From a virus: a stretch of DNA of 29,184 bases. Shown here in pieces: positions 6,515 through 14,532 of this stretch (positions within the stretch are counted from its first letter, which is position 1; every line of letters begins with the position of its first letter). The notes beneath the pieces are model-generated. The model searched no databases and was not told where the DNA came from. It saw nothing but the letters and a program-made list of their open reading frames with translations. A program made the position numbers and the translations under genes. The stretch is from positions 1-29,184 of the IMG/VR virus record IMGVR_UViG_3300031269_000068. One strand, 5' to 3'.

Positions 6515-7231
6515 ATGAGACTACAAGATATATCTGAACATATCGAAAACATATTATTAGATGATTACCATATCACAAGAGATCAACTTCTCGATACTGA
6601 TATAGGTTCATTCATGGATGATTACTTTTTTCGTGAATTTACTTATAAGATAGAAAAGTGTATTGGTGTTGATTTAAGTGTTCTTTTTGATAGAATGGGA
6701 ATACTAATTGATAAGGATTTATTTAATTTTGATAGATTATGTCAAGTTATTCATATAATAAAAAATAGAACCGGGCTTTGCTTATATAGTACTAAGGTTA
6801 AAGGAATCTTTGAAGATAAAATTGAATTGATTTACACTAGTTTTTCACACAACTTACAAAGTAAATTTTATCAGAATGTGGGTGGGTTTTATTTTAAAAA
6901 TAAACAAATACAGAATGTGGGATTTGTCATCACTTCTGATATGGAGGAACAATACAACAGAAGAAAGAGGTTAAGAAAAAAATTACCACATAATAAAAAA
7001 ATTAAGTTTATTTCAAGTGAAAACTTATTTAAAAGTAATAACATACTTTTCATTAAAACAACATATGGTGAGTATTTCACATTAAATATGGATTCTGAAT
7101 CTAATGATGTTAATAATGTAATTCAACAAATCAATAAAAAAGAATTTTTAGAATTCTATCAACGAAGGGAAAGATGTGATGTTATACTAAAAAATAAAAA
7201 ACCTGAAAAAGTGGAAGTTTCTTTAACTTAA
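6515..7231 (+). CDS. Uncharacterised protein, 238 aa
   Basis: No family is recognised. The N-terminal 90 residues are acidic and helical (LQDISEHIENILLDDYHITRDQLLDTD...). The middle has beta-like segments (KVKGIFEDKIELIYTSF, VGGFYFKNKQIQNVGFVITSD), followed by a basic patch NRRKRLRKKLPHNKK near residues 149-163 and a charged C-terminus. No signal peptide or membrane helix is present. Its stop codon region overlaps that of the converging gene 7223-7726 by 9 nt, with no terminator between them, so the two transcripts can pair at their 3' ends. Confidence 0.75.
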   Translation: MRLQDISEHIENILLDDYHITRDQLLDTDIGSFMDDYFFREFTYKIEKCIGVDLSVLFDRMGILIDKDLFNFDRLCQVIHIIKNRTGLCLYSTKVKGIFEDKIELIYTSFSHNLQSKFYQNVGGFYFKNKQIQNVGFVITSDMEEQYNRRKRLRKKLPHNKKIKFISSENLFKSNNILFIKTTYGEYFTLNMDSESNDVNNVIQQINKKEFLEFYQRRERCDVILKNKKPEKVEVSLT

Positions 7232-7726
7232 CATTATAGTCATATCATGTGGAGATTCTCTATTACCACCAAAATAAGGATTTAGATAATAACCCCATAA
7301 TTTTAAATTACCATGTTTTATCTTTGTTGTATAAGTAGAATATGGATTTAATTTTTTAACAGTAAATACGAAATTATCATCTTTAACATCAATTGACATT
7401 TCAGCACTTTCGAATGGTTTTAAGTTACATATTTTTATATTCTCATCCCATTCCTTAACTCTTTCACCATTCCTATAAACATAAGCTAATATTTCCATTG
7501 ATTGATTTTCTTCCGACCACCTCCATCCAAACCTTGCTGAATTTTTATGGTGAAATCCAAATGACATACCAAATAATTTATTAATATCAAATTGATCGAT
7601 GCCATCTAAATTATATTCACAGTTATTATTAAAGAAAACATTATGTGATATTTTCTTTTTAAAAAGGAACAATCTGAATTTTCTATTATCAGATTTGTGG
7701 GTATTTTTACGTATTATATGAACCAT
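7223..7726 (-). CDS. Beta-rich protein with PYFGGN..PHD motif
   Basis: This 167-aa protein alternates short beta strands with conserved aromatic and glycine positions: GMSFGFHHKNSARFGWRW near residues 53-70, MEILAYVYRNGERVKEW, and a C-terminal WGYYLNPYFGGNRESPHDMTI. I recall proteins with the GWR...EILAYxYxNG...PYFGGNxxxPHD pattern in phages and Bacteroidota as uncharacterised, probably beta-sandwich, proteins. That fold often binds carbohydrate or forms virion decorations; no direct evidence favours either. An AAAATAATATATAATCT motif lies 28-46 bp upstream, as for other minus-strand late genes. The gene converges with 6515-7231. Confidence 0.65.
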   Translation of the reverse strand: MVHIIRKNTHKSDNRKFRLFLFKKKISHNVFFNNNCEYNLDGIDQFDINKLFGMSFGFHHKNSARFGWRWSEENQSMEILAYVYRNGERVKEWDENIKICNLKPFESAEMSIDVKDDNFVFTVKKLNPYSTYTTKIKHGNLKLWGYYLNPYFGGNRESPHDMTIMLS

Positions 7727-7794
7727 AGATCACAATCATAATATTATTTTTCAGATTATATATTATTTTGATAAGATGGTTTTTATATTATAGT

Positions 7795-7819
7795 ATTATT
7801 AGTTTCCTTTGTCTATAAT
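7795..7819. repeat. Direct repeat copy 1 (partial terminator)
   Basis: This 25-bp stretch matches 8955-8979 at 23 of 25 positions (core CCTTTGTCTATAAT). The other copy contains half of the sheath terminator stem plus its flank; this copy lacks the second half and cannot fold. The two copies bracket the homing-endonuclease-like pseudogene. Confidence 0.6.
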
Positions 7820-7893
7820 AAAATAATCTTATATAATATTAGTACAAATGTTTCGATCATACTCGAAAATTTCATATTTCCACTATATTAATA

Positions 7894-8904
7894 CTAAAGT
7901 TTATTAACATATAACCATTTTTTATTACCACAACCCCATACCCTATAAGCTCCTACATCTTCATACATTATATCTTTTTCAGATTTATTAGAATCATATC
8001 CCATTTTAACAAGAACCGACTTTCTATATTTATATCGGTGTTCCCTTTTCTTATTAATAACCCAATGGTAATTTAAGTGAACCTTACTTTCACTAATATC
8101 AAATCCTAATGTCTTATATAATCTACCATCTGAATAACTATTATCAGAGTATGATATGACTTTATTGGGTTTATAATTTCTTAAAAAATTCTTAAATAAT
8201 CTTGATGCTCCTCCAATAACATTTACCCCTTTTTCATTACAGAATCTTATAAGTTCATAATTGTTTTTTTCTTGGTCTTTACTTCCCATAAAAATTCTAA
8301 TATCACCAAAAGTCATCAGAGAAACTAATTCATCTTCATAAAATAATCCCATCTTTATTTTACTTTTTGAGTACCCCTGAATATGATTATTATTCAAAAA
8401 ATCTATTACCACTTGGTTATCCTTAACTTCTCTAACATCACACTCTTTTATATCTTTATTTAAGGAAGCGTGTTTTGTTCCATATTTTTTAATATTAGAC
8501 TCTTCCTTTTTTTAATAACTTTTGGATCGAGTCCTATACACTTATTACTACAATATTTATGCATTCTATCATTCTGCGTTCTCGGCGACCACATCGCTGG
8601 ACCTTTACTCTTATTCAACATTCTAAACTGAATAGCACTGATCGGCGGATCATCAAAGGTAACCCAATTTTGAATTCTTAAACTTAACTTTATTTTCACA
8701 CTGTGGGTTTTCACATAATAAGTAACTTTTTATTTTATTAACTGTATGATAAACTTTCTGTTTAAATGGAATATCTAAATTTTCACAAAAATTAATAATA
8801 TGATCATAGTCTTTATTATAATTTTTAATGATATATTTTTCCTTGGTCATTTTTCCAGACTTATTATTATTCTCAAATTCATATATAAATTCACTACTTA
8901 ACAT
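7894..8904 (-). pseudogene. Decayed homing-endonuclease-like gene
   Basis: Three fragments read in order on the minus strand. The first (8904-8653) is an N-terminal piece ending in CENPQCENKVKFKNSKLGY. The second has YCSNKCIGLDPKVIKK. The third (about 8506 to 7894) reads SNIKKYGTKHASLNKD, then DFLNNNHIQG, LVSLMTFG, ELIRFCNEKG, GGASRLFKNF, ISYSDNSYSDGRLYKTLGF. These blocks are typical of phage Vsr/EDxHD-type homing endonucleases: a cysteine recognition module with KYG repeats plus the C-terminal NHIQG...GGASxLF domain. The Vsr-like catalytic domain normally between them is missing. The frame is broken twice, by a 97-bp MnmG-derived insert (8562-8658) and by a 1-nt deletion in an A7 run (8507-8513). 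The part from ATG 8412 could still be made as a 172-aa protein. Confidence 0.75.
8562..8658 (-). other. 97-bp inserted fragment of a MnmG (GidA) gene
   Basis: On the minus strand it encodes FDDPPISAIQFRMLNKSK and on to GPAMWSPRTQNDRM. The IQFRMLNKSKGPAMWSPR block is the hallmark of the FAD-binding region of MnmG/GidA, the tRNA uridine-34 modification enzyme, in its Bacteroidota-like form. G+C is about 44% (43 of 97), well above its surroundings. It separates KLGY from HKYCSNKC of the disrupted protein, and its length (97, remainder 1 modulo 3) accounts for the frame break. Its edges share at most one base of homology. Confidence 0.75.
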
Positions 8905-8941
8905 TACTATATATAGTAAAATAAATTAATTGTGTTTAAAC

Positions 8942-8970
8942 AAAAAAGGGAACTATTAATAGTTCCCTTT
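8942..8970 (-). terminator. Intrinsic terminator of the sheath gene
   Basis: AAAGGGAACTATTAATAGTTCCCTTT is a self-complementary stem at 8945-8970, with a T-run on the minus strand. It lies 37 bp beyond the sheath stop codon. Confidence 0.85.
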
Positions 8971-8979
8971 GTCTATAAT
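8955..8979. repeat. Direct repeat copy 2 (within the sheath terminator)
   Basis: This is the partner of 7795-7819 (23 of 25 identical). It includes the promoter-distal arm of the terminator stem and CTTTGTCTATAAT beyond it. The repeat pair may mark the ends of an insertion of the homing-endonuclease-like gene. Confidence 0.6.
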
Positions 8980-9006
8980 GATAAAACATTATAGGTTGGT
9001 TTAATT

Positions 9007-12000
9007 TTATGCAAATCCACTAGATTCAATACCACCAGTCCTTGTGATTGTAATGTTATTAACAATTATTCCCATAGCCTTAACTGGTTCAAGATATGTA
9101 TCTAATACCCCAATTTGATTATCTATCAACTCATCAGTATTATTTTCTGAATCTATCTTGTTAAAGAAGTTGAATAAACCATTTTGGTTAACGTATTTTT
9201 CACAAATAGCATCTGCTCTTAACTTAATCTCAGCTCTAACTTCTGGAGTGTTAAACTTCCATTGGAAGTTGAGTAACATTGCTGCTAATTCTTCCTCGAT
9301 CTCGATAAGAACCTCTCTTACGTGAATAAATGATAGTGCTGATCTAACGAACGTTTGAGCTGTATTTTCAGTCTCTATTACAAATCCTCTATTTCTCTTA
9401 GAAACTATTGGATTTACTTTCATTTCATTTAGATTTTCAATATCTTCACCGTTAAATTCTTTCTCAAGACCAGCGATACCTGTTATCTGACCATTAGTTA
9501 CACCTGCTGAAACAGTCCAAGGTCTTATATTAGTTTGTGTTGTATTAAACTTTCTAAGGTATGTACTTGCAACGTATGCTGCTGGTGGGAAACTCAATGG
9601 TCTACCGTTATCATTCACTGTTAAGTAAGGTGCGAAATAACCAACTGTTGTAACACCCGTTCCCTCTGCTAATGAGTATAGGAAAGCTGGGTTACTTTCT
9701 GGGTCACCACCTTGTTTAATGAATTCTGTTTGTAGAACTCCTTCATCATCAACGAATGATGGTGAAGTTGAATTCTTAAATTGTTTCATACTTGGCATGT
9801 TAATGAAACCAAAACAATCTAATCTTTCTCCACAAATATCTACAAGTTGTTGTTTAGAATTTTCTGTTAAACCATTACCAAATGAATCGACTAAATATCT
9901 GAAATCAATCACATTTTTATCAGTAATAGCTTTAAACATATTTGATCCTTTTTCAACAATGTTTAAGATATCATCTTGTCTTTCTTCTGTACCATCTGGA
10001 ATAGATGCTTCTCTAACTTTGAATCCATTCATTCTGAATCCTTTATAAACTGTTATATAGTCATCTATTCTTGTAAATCTTGTTGTTTGAAGATCACCAT
10101 TAAAATCATATTTCTTAATAGACGCATCTGTTGTTATTTCAACAAGATCAGTATTAGCTGGGTAAACTTTCTTAGAAAGAATTCTTGTCATTCTTTTAGC
10201 TACCTCATCAGCTTCTAATTGACTCTCATCTACATCAGCTAGTAAGAAATCACCTATCTTAACTTCTGTAAATCTTTGTCCATTTACAAGTATCTTATTT
10301 GGTACTTGAACGTATCCCGCAGGAACTTCAATCTCAACTGTTTGTTGGAAATTAGTCTTTTGTGATACTACTGTTATTTCAATATTATTGTTTATATCAA
10401 TAGGACTTGTTGATTGTAGTAATTGGTCTTGGAATTCAACACTCAATATACCACTGTTATCAAAGTACATCTTCAAATAAGCTAAGTCATTTGCGTCCCA
10501 TACTCTATCAACATTACTAATTGATTCTTTAATATCATTACTTGATCCACTTACGTTTTCAGTAACTCTAAATGCGTATCTATCAGTAGGAGATGTATAA
10601 ACACCACCTGTTACTAGACCATTTATAAAGTTTGAATTATTTGTAATTGTGAATACATCTGAATTAAACTCTGAATCTGGTATAATAACTCTATCATTTG
10701 TATTAAATCCGATAGGGTTTATTCCAGTTGTATCTTCAAATACGATATAATCTTGTCCATTAAAGTCTACAAAGTCAACATCATATTCTGTTGCTATCAT
10801 ATTCTTATAGAAAAAGTCTTTCGTATTAATAATACCATCTCTATACTTATCATAAAAATCTGAATATTTAGCTACGATACCTTGAGTTGTTGTTGGTAAT
10901 TGATTAGTTGTAATTAACGAATCTGTACCTAATATGAACTCGTCATCCTTTACATACACTAATAAGTTATATGTACCTGATGTATTACCTCCAAGGTCTG
11001 TCATATCAGTTTCAACAAGTCCTGTTACAAGAGTAAACTCTTTATTTACAGAAGTTAGAGTTTCAATATCCGTAACGCTCATAGTATCTAAAGAAGCTTT
11101 AATATTACCATCTATGATTAGTGTCGCTTCACCTTTATTTGGACCACCTAATAAATTAAGTAAGTTATTAAATAATTTAAATATTCTATATATCTCATAT
11201 TCATTAGGGTCTGCTGCTTGAGCAGTACCTAAAAATTCCCATGTTATTTCACCACCATTAAAGGTTACAGTAAAGTCAACACTTTCTTGAAGTTCAACAA
11301 AACCAGAAGAATCAACACTAACATTTGTAAGTTTTGTTCTTTCATCTACAATAGAATTAGTAAGACCGATTTTTATAACCGAAAAATCTACATATCCTAA
11401 AACAATATCTGTTGTAGCAACTGTTGGGTTATCATCATTTGTCATGTTGTTGATCATCTTAATAGTTCCTGTGTTATCCACAACTACTGTTGATTTATAT
11501 GGAGTTGCATCTTCAATATTAGCTCCATCATCAGCGTCAACATAATCTGATGGGTCAATTGAGAATGTTGCCGTAGTTTCCAATTCAAGTACTTGACCAC
11601 CTATAACAGCGTAAGCATCAGGACCAACTTGATATTCAAGTGTGATATCTGTTGATAAGGTTGGAACACCACTTGTTGCACCAAAACCGGTTGTTAAACC
11701 AGAGTTTTCTGTAACATCATATACATGATTTTCAGCATAAAATGCTGACCTATCAAGTGATGGGTTTGAAGGTGTACCACCTTTATATAAACTACCATAA
11801 GAAATTACATTCCCTGGAGTATCTAAAAGTTTTGTTTCAAATGTAACATTATCTGTTACAACATCTTTATAAGATAAGAAATTAACTTCCTCTGGCATAT
11901 CTCTTTGGGTTGTTGCGATCAAGTTGTTACCAATAAGGTCAATTAAACCTGTTGGGTAATCTGTATCTTGAACAGCATCAATATCATATCCACAAAATAA

Positions 12001-12864
12001 TCCATTCTTATCTGTATCTCTATTTATAACATTTTCTATAAATATATCTCTACCATTTGCATCTCTAAAATAAGGTATTAAACTAAGTCCTTGGTAATAA
12101 GATAACACACTTGATGCTGGATCATTTATGAAATTTAAAACTTCCGATTTAATTAAACCTGATGAGTTAAAGTAATTACCCCATCTAGAATCAACAGCTA
12201 ATTGTTGATAGTCTGTCCAGTCACCTGATAAAACTACAACATCAACCATATAATCTGAAACATAATCTGTTGGATATACAAATAAAGGAATATCATCTGG
12301 ACTTCCGTACCAAGAAATCATATCTACATCAAATCCCGTTTGAGTTGATTTAAATACGAATACTGAAATAGGTTTCTCACCCATATTAGTAAAGTTTAAT
12401 ATTCTTTCATCAGCATTTGGATCTTCATTTGCTAATGTATTGAATGAATCTGTATCTTTTTTCCAAAAACCTGATCTATCAAAGAACCTTGAATATGGTC
12501 CATCTTTTTTAACATAATTGAAATTCTTCGTTGAAGTTGAAAAACTTTGATATTCTAATGTATCTAAGTTATCATCTGTTAAAAGTAAATTTATTGCTAC
12601 TACTGGGTTTGATTCTAGTAGTTTAGATATAGTTCTATGGAAGAAAGATCCTTTTCTCTCTAACCTTCTATCAATTGGACCAAATATAGATTCTAAATCT
12701 GTTTGGTTATTTATCACAACTGGTGTATTGAAAGGTCCTTTCTTAGCAAAACCAAGAACCGCATTTTGGATTCCCTCAACAATAGGTGTTTCGATAACAC
12801 TGTCACCGAATTCTCTAATGTAGATACCTGGTCTTCCAAAGCTTCCTATTTGTACTTCTGGCAT
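9007..12864 (-). CDS. Tail sheath protein, T4 gp18-like, enlarged
   Basis: This 1285-aa protein is about twice the length of T4 gp18 (659 aa). The N-terminus has the sheath opening, SFGRPGIYIREFGDSVIETPIVEGIQ then VLGFAKKGPFNTPVVINN. The C-terminal ~330 residues carry the conserved sheath core: YLVDSFGNGLTENSKQQLVDI, FGFINMPSMKQFKNS, PPAAYVASTYLRKFN, RPWTVSAGVTNGQITGI, and FQWKFNTPEVRAEI. These two parts form the handshake-linked contractile ring in known tails. The middle (about residues 200-900) is Asp/Asn/Thr-rich, beta-type sequence absent from T4 and probably forms surface domains. The gene is a monocistronic minus-strand unit with its own AT-rich promoter motif and terminator. Antisense frames inside it are not genes. 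Confidence 0.93.
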   Translation of the reverse strand: MPEVQIGSFGRPGIYIREFGDSVIETPIVEGIQNAVLGFAKKGPFNTPVVINNQTDLESIFGPIDRRLERKGSFFHRTISKLLESNPVVAINLLLTDDNLDTLEYQSFSTSTKNFNYVKKDGPYSRFFDRSGFWKKDTDSFNTLANEDPNADERILNFTNMGEKPISVFVFKSTQTGFDVDMISWYGSPDDIPLFVYPTDYVSDYMVDVVVLSGDWTDYQQLAVDSRWGNYFNSSGLIKSEVLNFINDPASSVLSYYQGLSLIPYFRDANGRDIFIENVINRDTDKNGLFCGYDIDAVQDTDYPTGLIDLIGNNLIATTQRDMPEEVNFLSYKDVVTDNVTFETKLLDTPGNVISYGSLYKGGTPSNPSLDRSAFYAENHVYDVTENSGLTTGFGATSGVPTLSTDITLEYQVGPDAYAVIGGQVLELETTATFSIDPSDYVDADDGANIEDATPYKSTVVVDNTGTIKMINNMTNDDNPTVATTDIVLGYVDFSVIKIGLTNSIVDERTKLTNVSVDSSGFVELQESVDFTVTFNGGEITWEFLGTAQAADPNEYEIYRIFKLFNNLLNLLGGPNKGEATLIIDGNIKASLDTMSVTDIETLTSVNKEFTLVTGLVETDMTDLGGNTSGTYNLLVYVKDDEFILGTDSLITTNQLPTTTQGIVAKYSDFYDKYRDGIINTKDFFYKNMIATEYDVDFVDFNGQDYIVFEDTTGINPIGFNTNDRVIIPDSEFNSDVFTITNNSNFINGLVTGGVYTSPTDRYAFRVTENVSGSSNDIKESISNVDRVWDANDLAYLKMYFDNSGILSVEFQDQLLQSTSPIDINNNIEITVVSQKTNFQQTVEIEVPAGYVQVPNKILVNGQRFTEVKIGDFLLADVDESQLEADEVAKRMTRILSKKVYPANTDLVEITTDASIKKYDFNGDLQTTRFTRIDDYITVYKGFRMNGFKVREASIPDGTEERQDDILNIVEKGSNMFKAITDKNVIDFRYLVDSFGNGLTENSKQQLVDICGERLDCFGFINMPSMKQFKNSTSPSFVDDEGVLQTEFIKQGGDPESNPAFLYSLAEGTGVTTVGYFAPYLTVNDNGRPLSFPPAAYVASTYLRKFNTTQTNIRPWTVSAGVTNGQITGIAGLEKEFNGEDIENLNEMKVNPIVSKRNRGFVIETENTAQTFVRSALSFIHVREVLIEIEEELAAMLLNFQWKFNTPEVRAEIKLRADAICEKYVNQNGLFNFFNKIDSENNTDELIDNQIGVLDTYLEPVKAMGIIVNNITITRTGGIESSGFA

Positions 12865-12889
12865 ATCTATAGTTTTCTTTTTTTATATA

Positions 12890-12910
12890 CTTATATATTA
12901 TATTATAAAA
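12890..12910 (-). promoter_or_regulatory. Putative late promoter motif of sheath gene
   Basis: Read on the minus strand it is TTTTATAATATAATATATAA, 27-46 bp upstream of the sheath ATG. It matches the block at 6438-6458 almost base for base. The rest of the divergent gap 12911-13047 is AT-rich with no other clear site. Confidence 0.45.
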
Positions 12911-13047
12911 CCAATAAATATCGGTTTTGGTTAGTATTTCTTATAGTATATATAAATATAAAAGTATGGATTTAGGATATTTGGTTTTAAAAAGTTTTTT
13001 ATTTTGATTTTATAAAAAAGATAACTATTATTACTTTAAAATAACTA

Positions 13048-13191
13048 ATGATGAGACTCTTTGATTTGATAAATAAAATAGTAGATACACTTTTTGTATT
13101 TTTATTTTTAATATCATTAAATTATGTTCTTGGAGCTATATTCACTATATTTATCACTGTGGACTCATCTAGCAAAATTACATTAAACTAA
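13048..13191 (+). CDS. Small single-pass membrane protein, 47 aa
   Basis: An ATG-ATG pair starts a 47-residue frame ending at TAA 13189-13191. After MMRLFDLINKIVDT comes a hydrophobic stretch (LFVFLFLISLNYVLGAIFTIFITV, split here by no charged residue) of about 24 residues, then a short polar tail DSSSKITLN. It would span the inner membrane once with a short basic/acidic N-terminal helix inside. It begins the plus-strand run after the divergent promoter region of the sheath gene and is 6 bp upstream of the next gene, so it is probably its operon partner. Its function is unknown; size and topology would fit an early membrane-acting peptide or a holin-like protein, but nothing decides. Confidence 0.6.
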   Translation: MMRLFDLINKIVDTLFVFLFLISLNYVLGAIFTIFITVDSSSKITLN

Positions 13192-13197
13192 AAAAAT

Positions 13198-13962
13198 ATG
13201 GGAAAATCTGGATTATCACCTGGTTCTAAAACTAATATAGGTTCTCGGTTAGATAGAATATTATCTAAAAAAGGGAATGACCTTATCGCTCACTTAGATG
13301 ACAAATATATGAAACTAGCTATGTCTGAATTCTTAAAGGATCTAGGGTTCAAAGAAAAAGAATCTGATGGAGACTTTATAATGGTATCTACTAAAATAGG
13401 GGTTTATAAATTCTATAAAGAAAAACCAATTGAAACAAGAGTCCATGATATACCTTCTGAATGGGATTTATTCAAAGGTAAAATAGAAAATATTATATCA
13501 AAAAACCCTCTGATCAAAGAAGAAAAGGTTGACCTTGAAAAAATTGATAAATCAGCAGACACTAAAGAGGAAGAATCTAGGATTTACTTTATCGATGAAG
13601 ATAATAAAAGATACTACACTGCTACCTTTGAGTATAATGGTGGAAAACATAAAGTTGATTCATATTTAAACAAATTGACTATATGGGAAGATTTAGAAGG
13701 TAATGAAGATTTTAATGGAGATATTGGTCCAATTATTGACAAAATGAATAACCACGAAATAGATCTTTATCATGGTGATGTTAAAGTTAAGGTTTATGAT
13801 TCTAAAAAAGATGGTGAGTTAAAAACTAAAAAAGAGGTAGAGATAGAAGAAAGGTTAGATGAATTGAAAGATAAGGGTTTTATCATACTCTCGGATAACA
13901 CAGTTATTATTTCTGATGAGAAGAAATATATTGATCATAAAAAGAATAATAAAGATGTCTGA
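13198..13962 (+). CDS. Uncharacterised acidic/basic mixed protein, 254 aa
   Basis: No domain is recognised. The first 100 residues (SKTNIGSRLDRILSKKGNDLIAHLDDKYM..., FLKDLGFKEKESDGDFIMVSTKIGVYKFYKEKP) look like a compact alpha/beta domain. A charged linker follows (EEKVDLEKIDKSADTKEEE, 114-132), then a second segment with RIYFIDEDNKRYYTATFEYNGGK, and a glutamate/lysine-rich helical C-terminus. There is no signal peptide. Its stop overlaps the next gene by 8 nt, so the two are translationally coupled. Confidence 0.75.
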   Translation: MGKSGLSPGSKTNIGSRLDRILSKKGNDLIAHLDDKYMKLAMSEFLKDLGFKEKESDGDFIMVSTKIGVYKFYKEKPIETRVHDIPSEWDLFKGKIENIISKNPLIKEEKVDLEKIDKSADTKEEESRIYFIDEDNKRYYTATFEYNGGKHKVDSYLNKLTIWEDLEGNEDFNGDIGPIIDKMNNHEIDLYHGDVKVKVYDSKKDGELKTKKEVEIEERLDELKDKGFIILSDNTVIISDEKKYIDHKKNNKDV

Positions 13963-14437
13963 TAAGGAAATAAGGATAAAAATTTTAAAGAAAAAATATC
14001 CTTTCTTTAAATATTCATTTAAGAAGAATGTGATATTCTTTAACCTTTTTTTATCATTTATATTCTTTGTCCCCTTACTTAGTTTAAGTGTAGAAGTTAA
14101 TCCTCTGACAATTTCAACCTCAGTATTTTTATCTATATGTTATTCTTTCATAATATTTACCTCTGATGGTTTACTTATTTTTAAGTTAGAAAAAATCAAA
14201 GAAAACTTTATTGAAATATCTTCTATGATTGTAATTTATTCTATCTTTATAGCTATTAGCATCATTTTTAAGTATTTATTTTTACCTTATATTTATTTCT
14301 TAATAATTTTCATATATATAACCATTACAAATTATAGGTATGATTATTTAGAAGGTAACACTCATGAAGTTGAAAAATATGAAATAAGGGATTGGAAATT
14401 AAATAAGATACGAAAGAAAAATAAGAAGAAATGGTGA
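13955..14437 (+). CDS. Polytopic membrane protein, 160 aa
   Basis: I choose the ATG at 13955 (MSDKEIRIKILKKKYPFF...), which overlaps the stop of the preceding gene by 8 nt; a longer in-frame start at 13916 would be buried in it. A basic N-terminus is followed by about four hydrophobic segments (roughly residues 25-46, 49-70, 86-104 and 108-128), and the C-terminus is a charged, lysine-rich cytoplasmic tail. No transporter or enzyme motif is visible. It is the last gene of the 13048-14437 unit, whose other small member is also a membrane protein. Confidence 0.75.
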   Translation: MSDKEIRIKILKKKYPFFKYSFKKNVIFFNLFLSFIFFVPLLSLSVEVNPLTISTSVFLSICYSFIIFTSDGLLIFKLEKIKENFIEISSMIVIYSIFIAISIIFKYLFLPYIYFLIIFIYITITNYRYDYLEGNTHEVEKYEIRDWKLNKIRKKNKKKW

Positions 14438-14439
14438 AA

Positions 14440-14485
14440 AATAAATCGAAGAAAAATATAAATTTGTTTGGTCAATCGATTTATT
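14440..14485 (+). promoter_or_regulatory. Inverted repeat around TAAATTTG upstream of GluRS
   Basis: AATAAATCGA (14440-14449) and TCGATTTATT (14476-14485) are perfect complements 26 bp apart. TAAATTTG (14459-14466), a match to the Bacteroidota -7 element TAnnTTTG, lies between them, but no good -33 TTG is present at the right distance. The site could be an operator overlapping a promoter, or a leader RNA hairpin, 47 bp before the GluRS start. Confidence 0.4.
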
Positions 14486-14532
14486 ATCTCTATATTTACA
14501 CATATAACCAAAAATTAAAAACTAAATAATAT

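Noticed and set aside
7849-7866. TTTCGA/TCGAAA inverted repeat in the 7727-7893 gap
   Set aside because: A 6-bp stem without a T-run is expected by chance in such AT-rich DNA. The 19-codon frame across it has no support.
8500-8520. Programmed -1 frameshift at the A7 run
   Set aside because: The run does not give a proper X-XXY-YYZ heptamer in the zero frame, and the gene is already broken by an insert, so decay (or a homopolymer error) is more likely.
9719-11221. Plus-strand open frames of 80-109 codons inside the sheath gene
   Set aside because: They lie antisense to a clearly conserved long coding region and have no plausible protein features.
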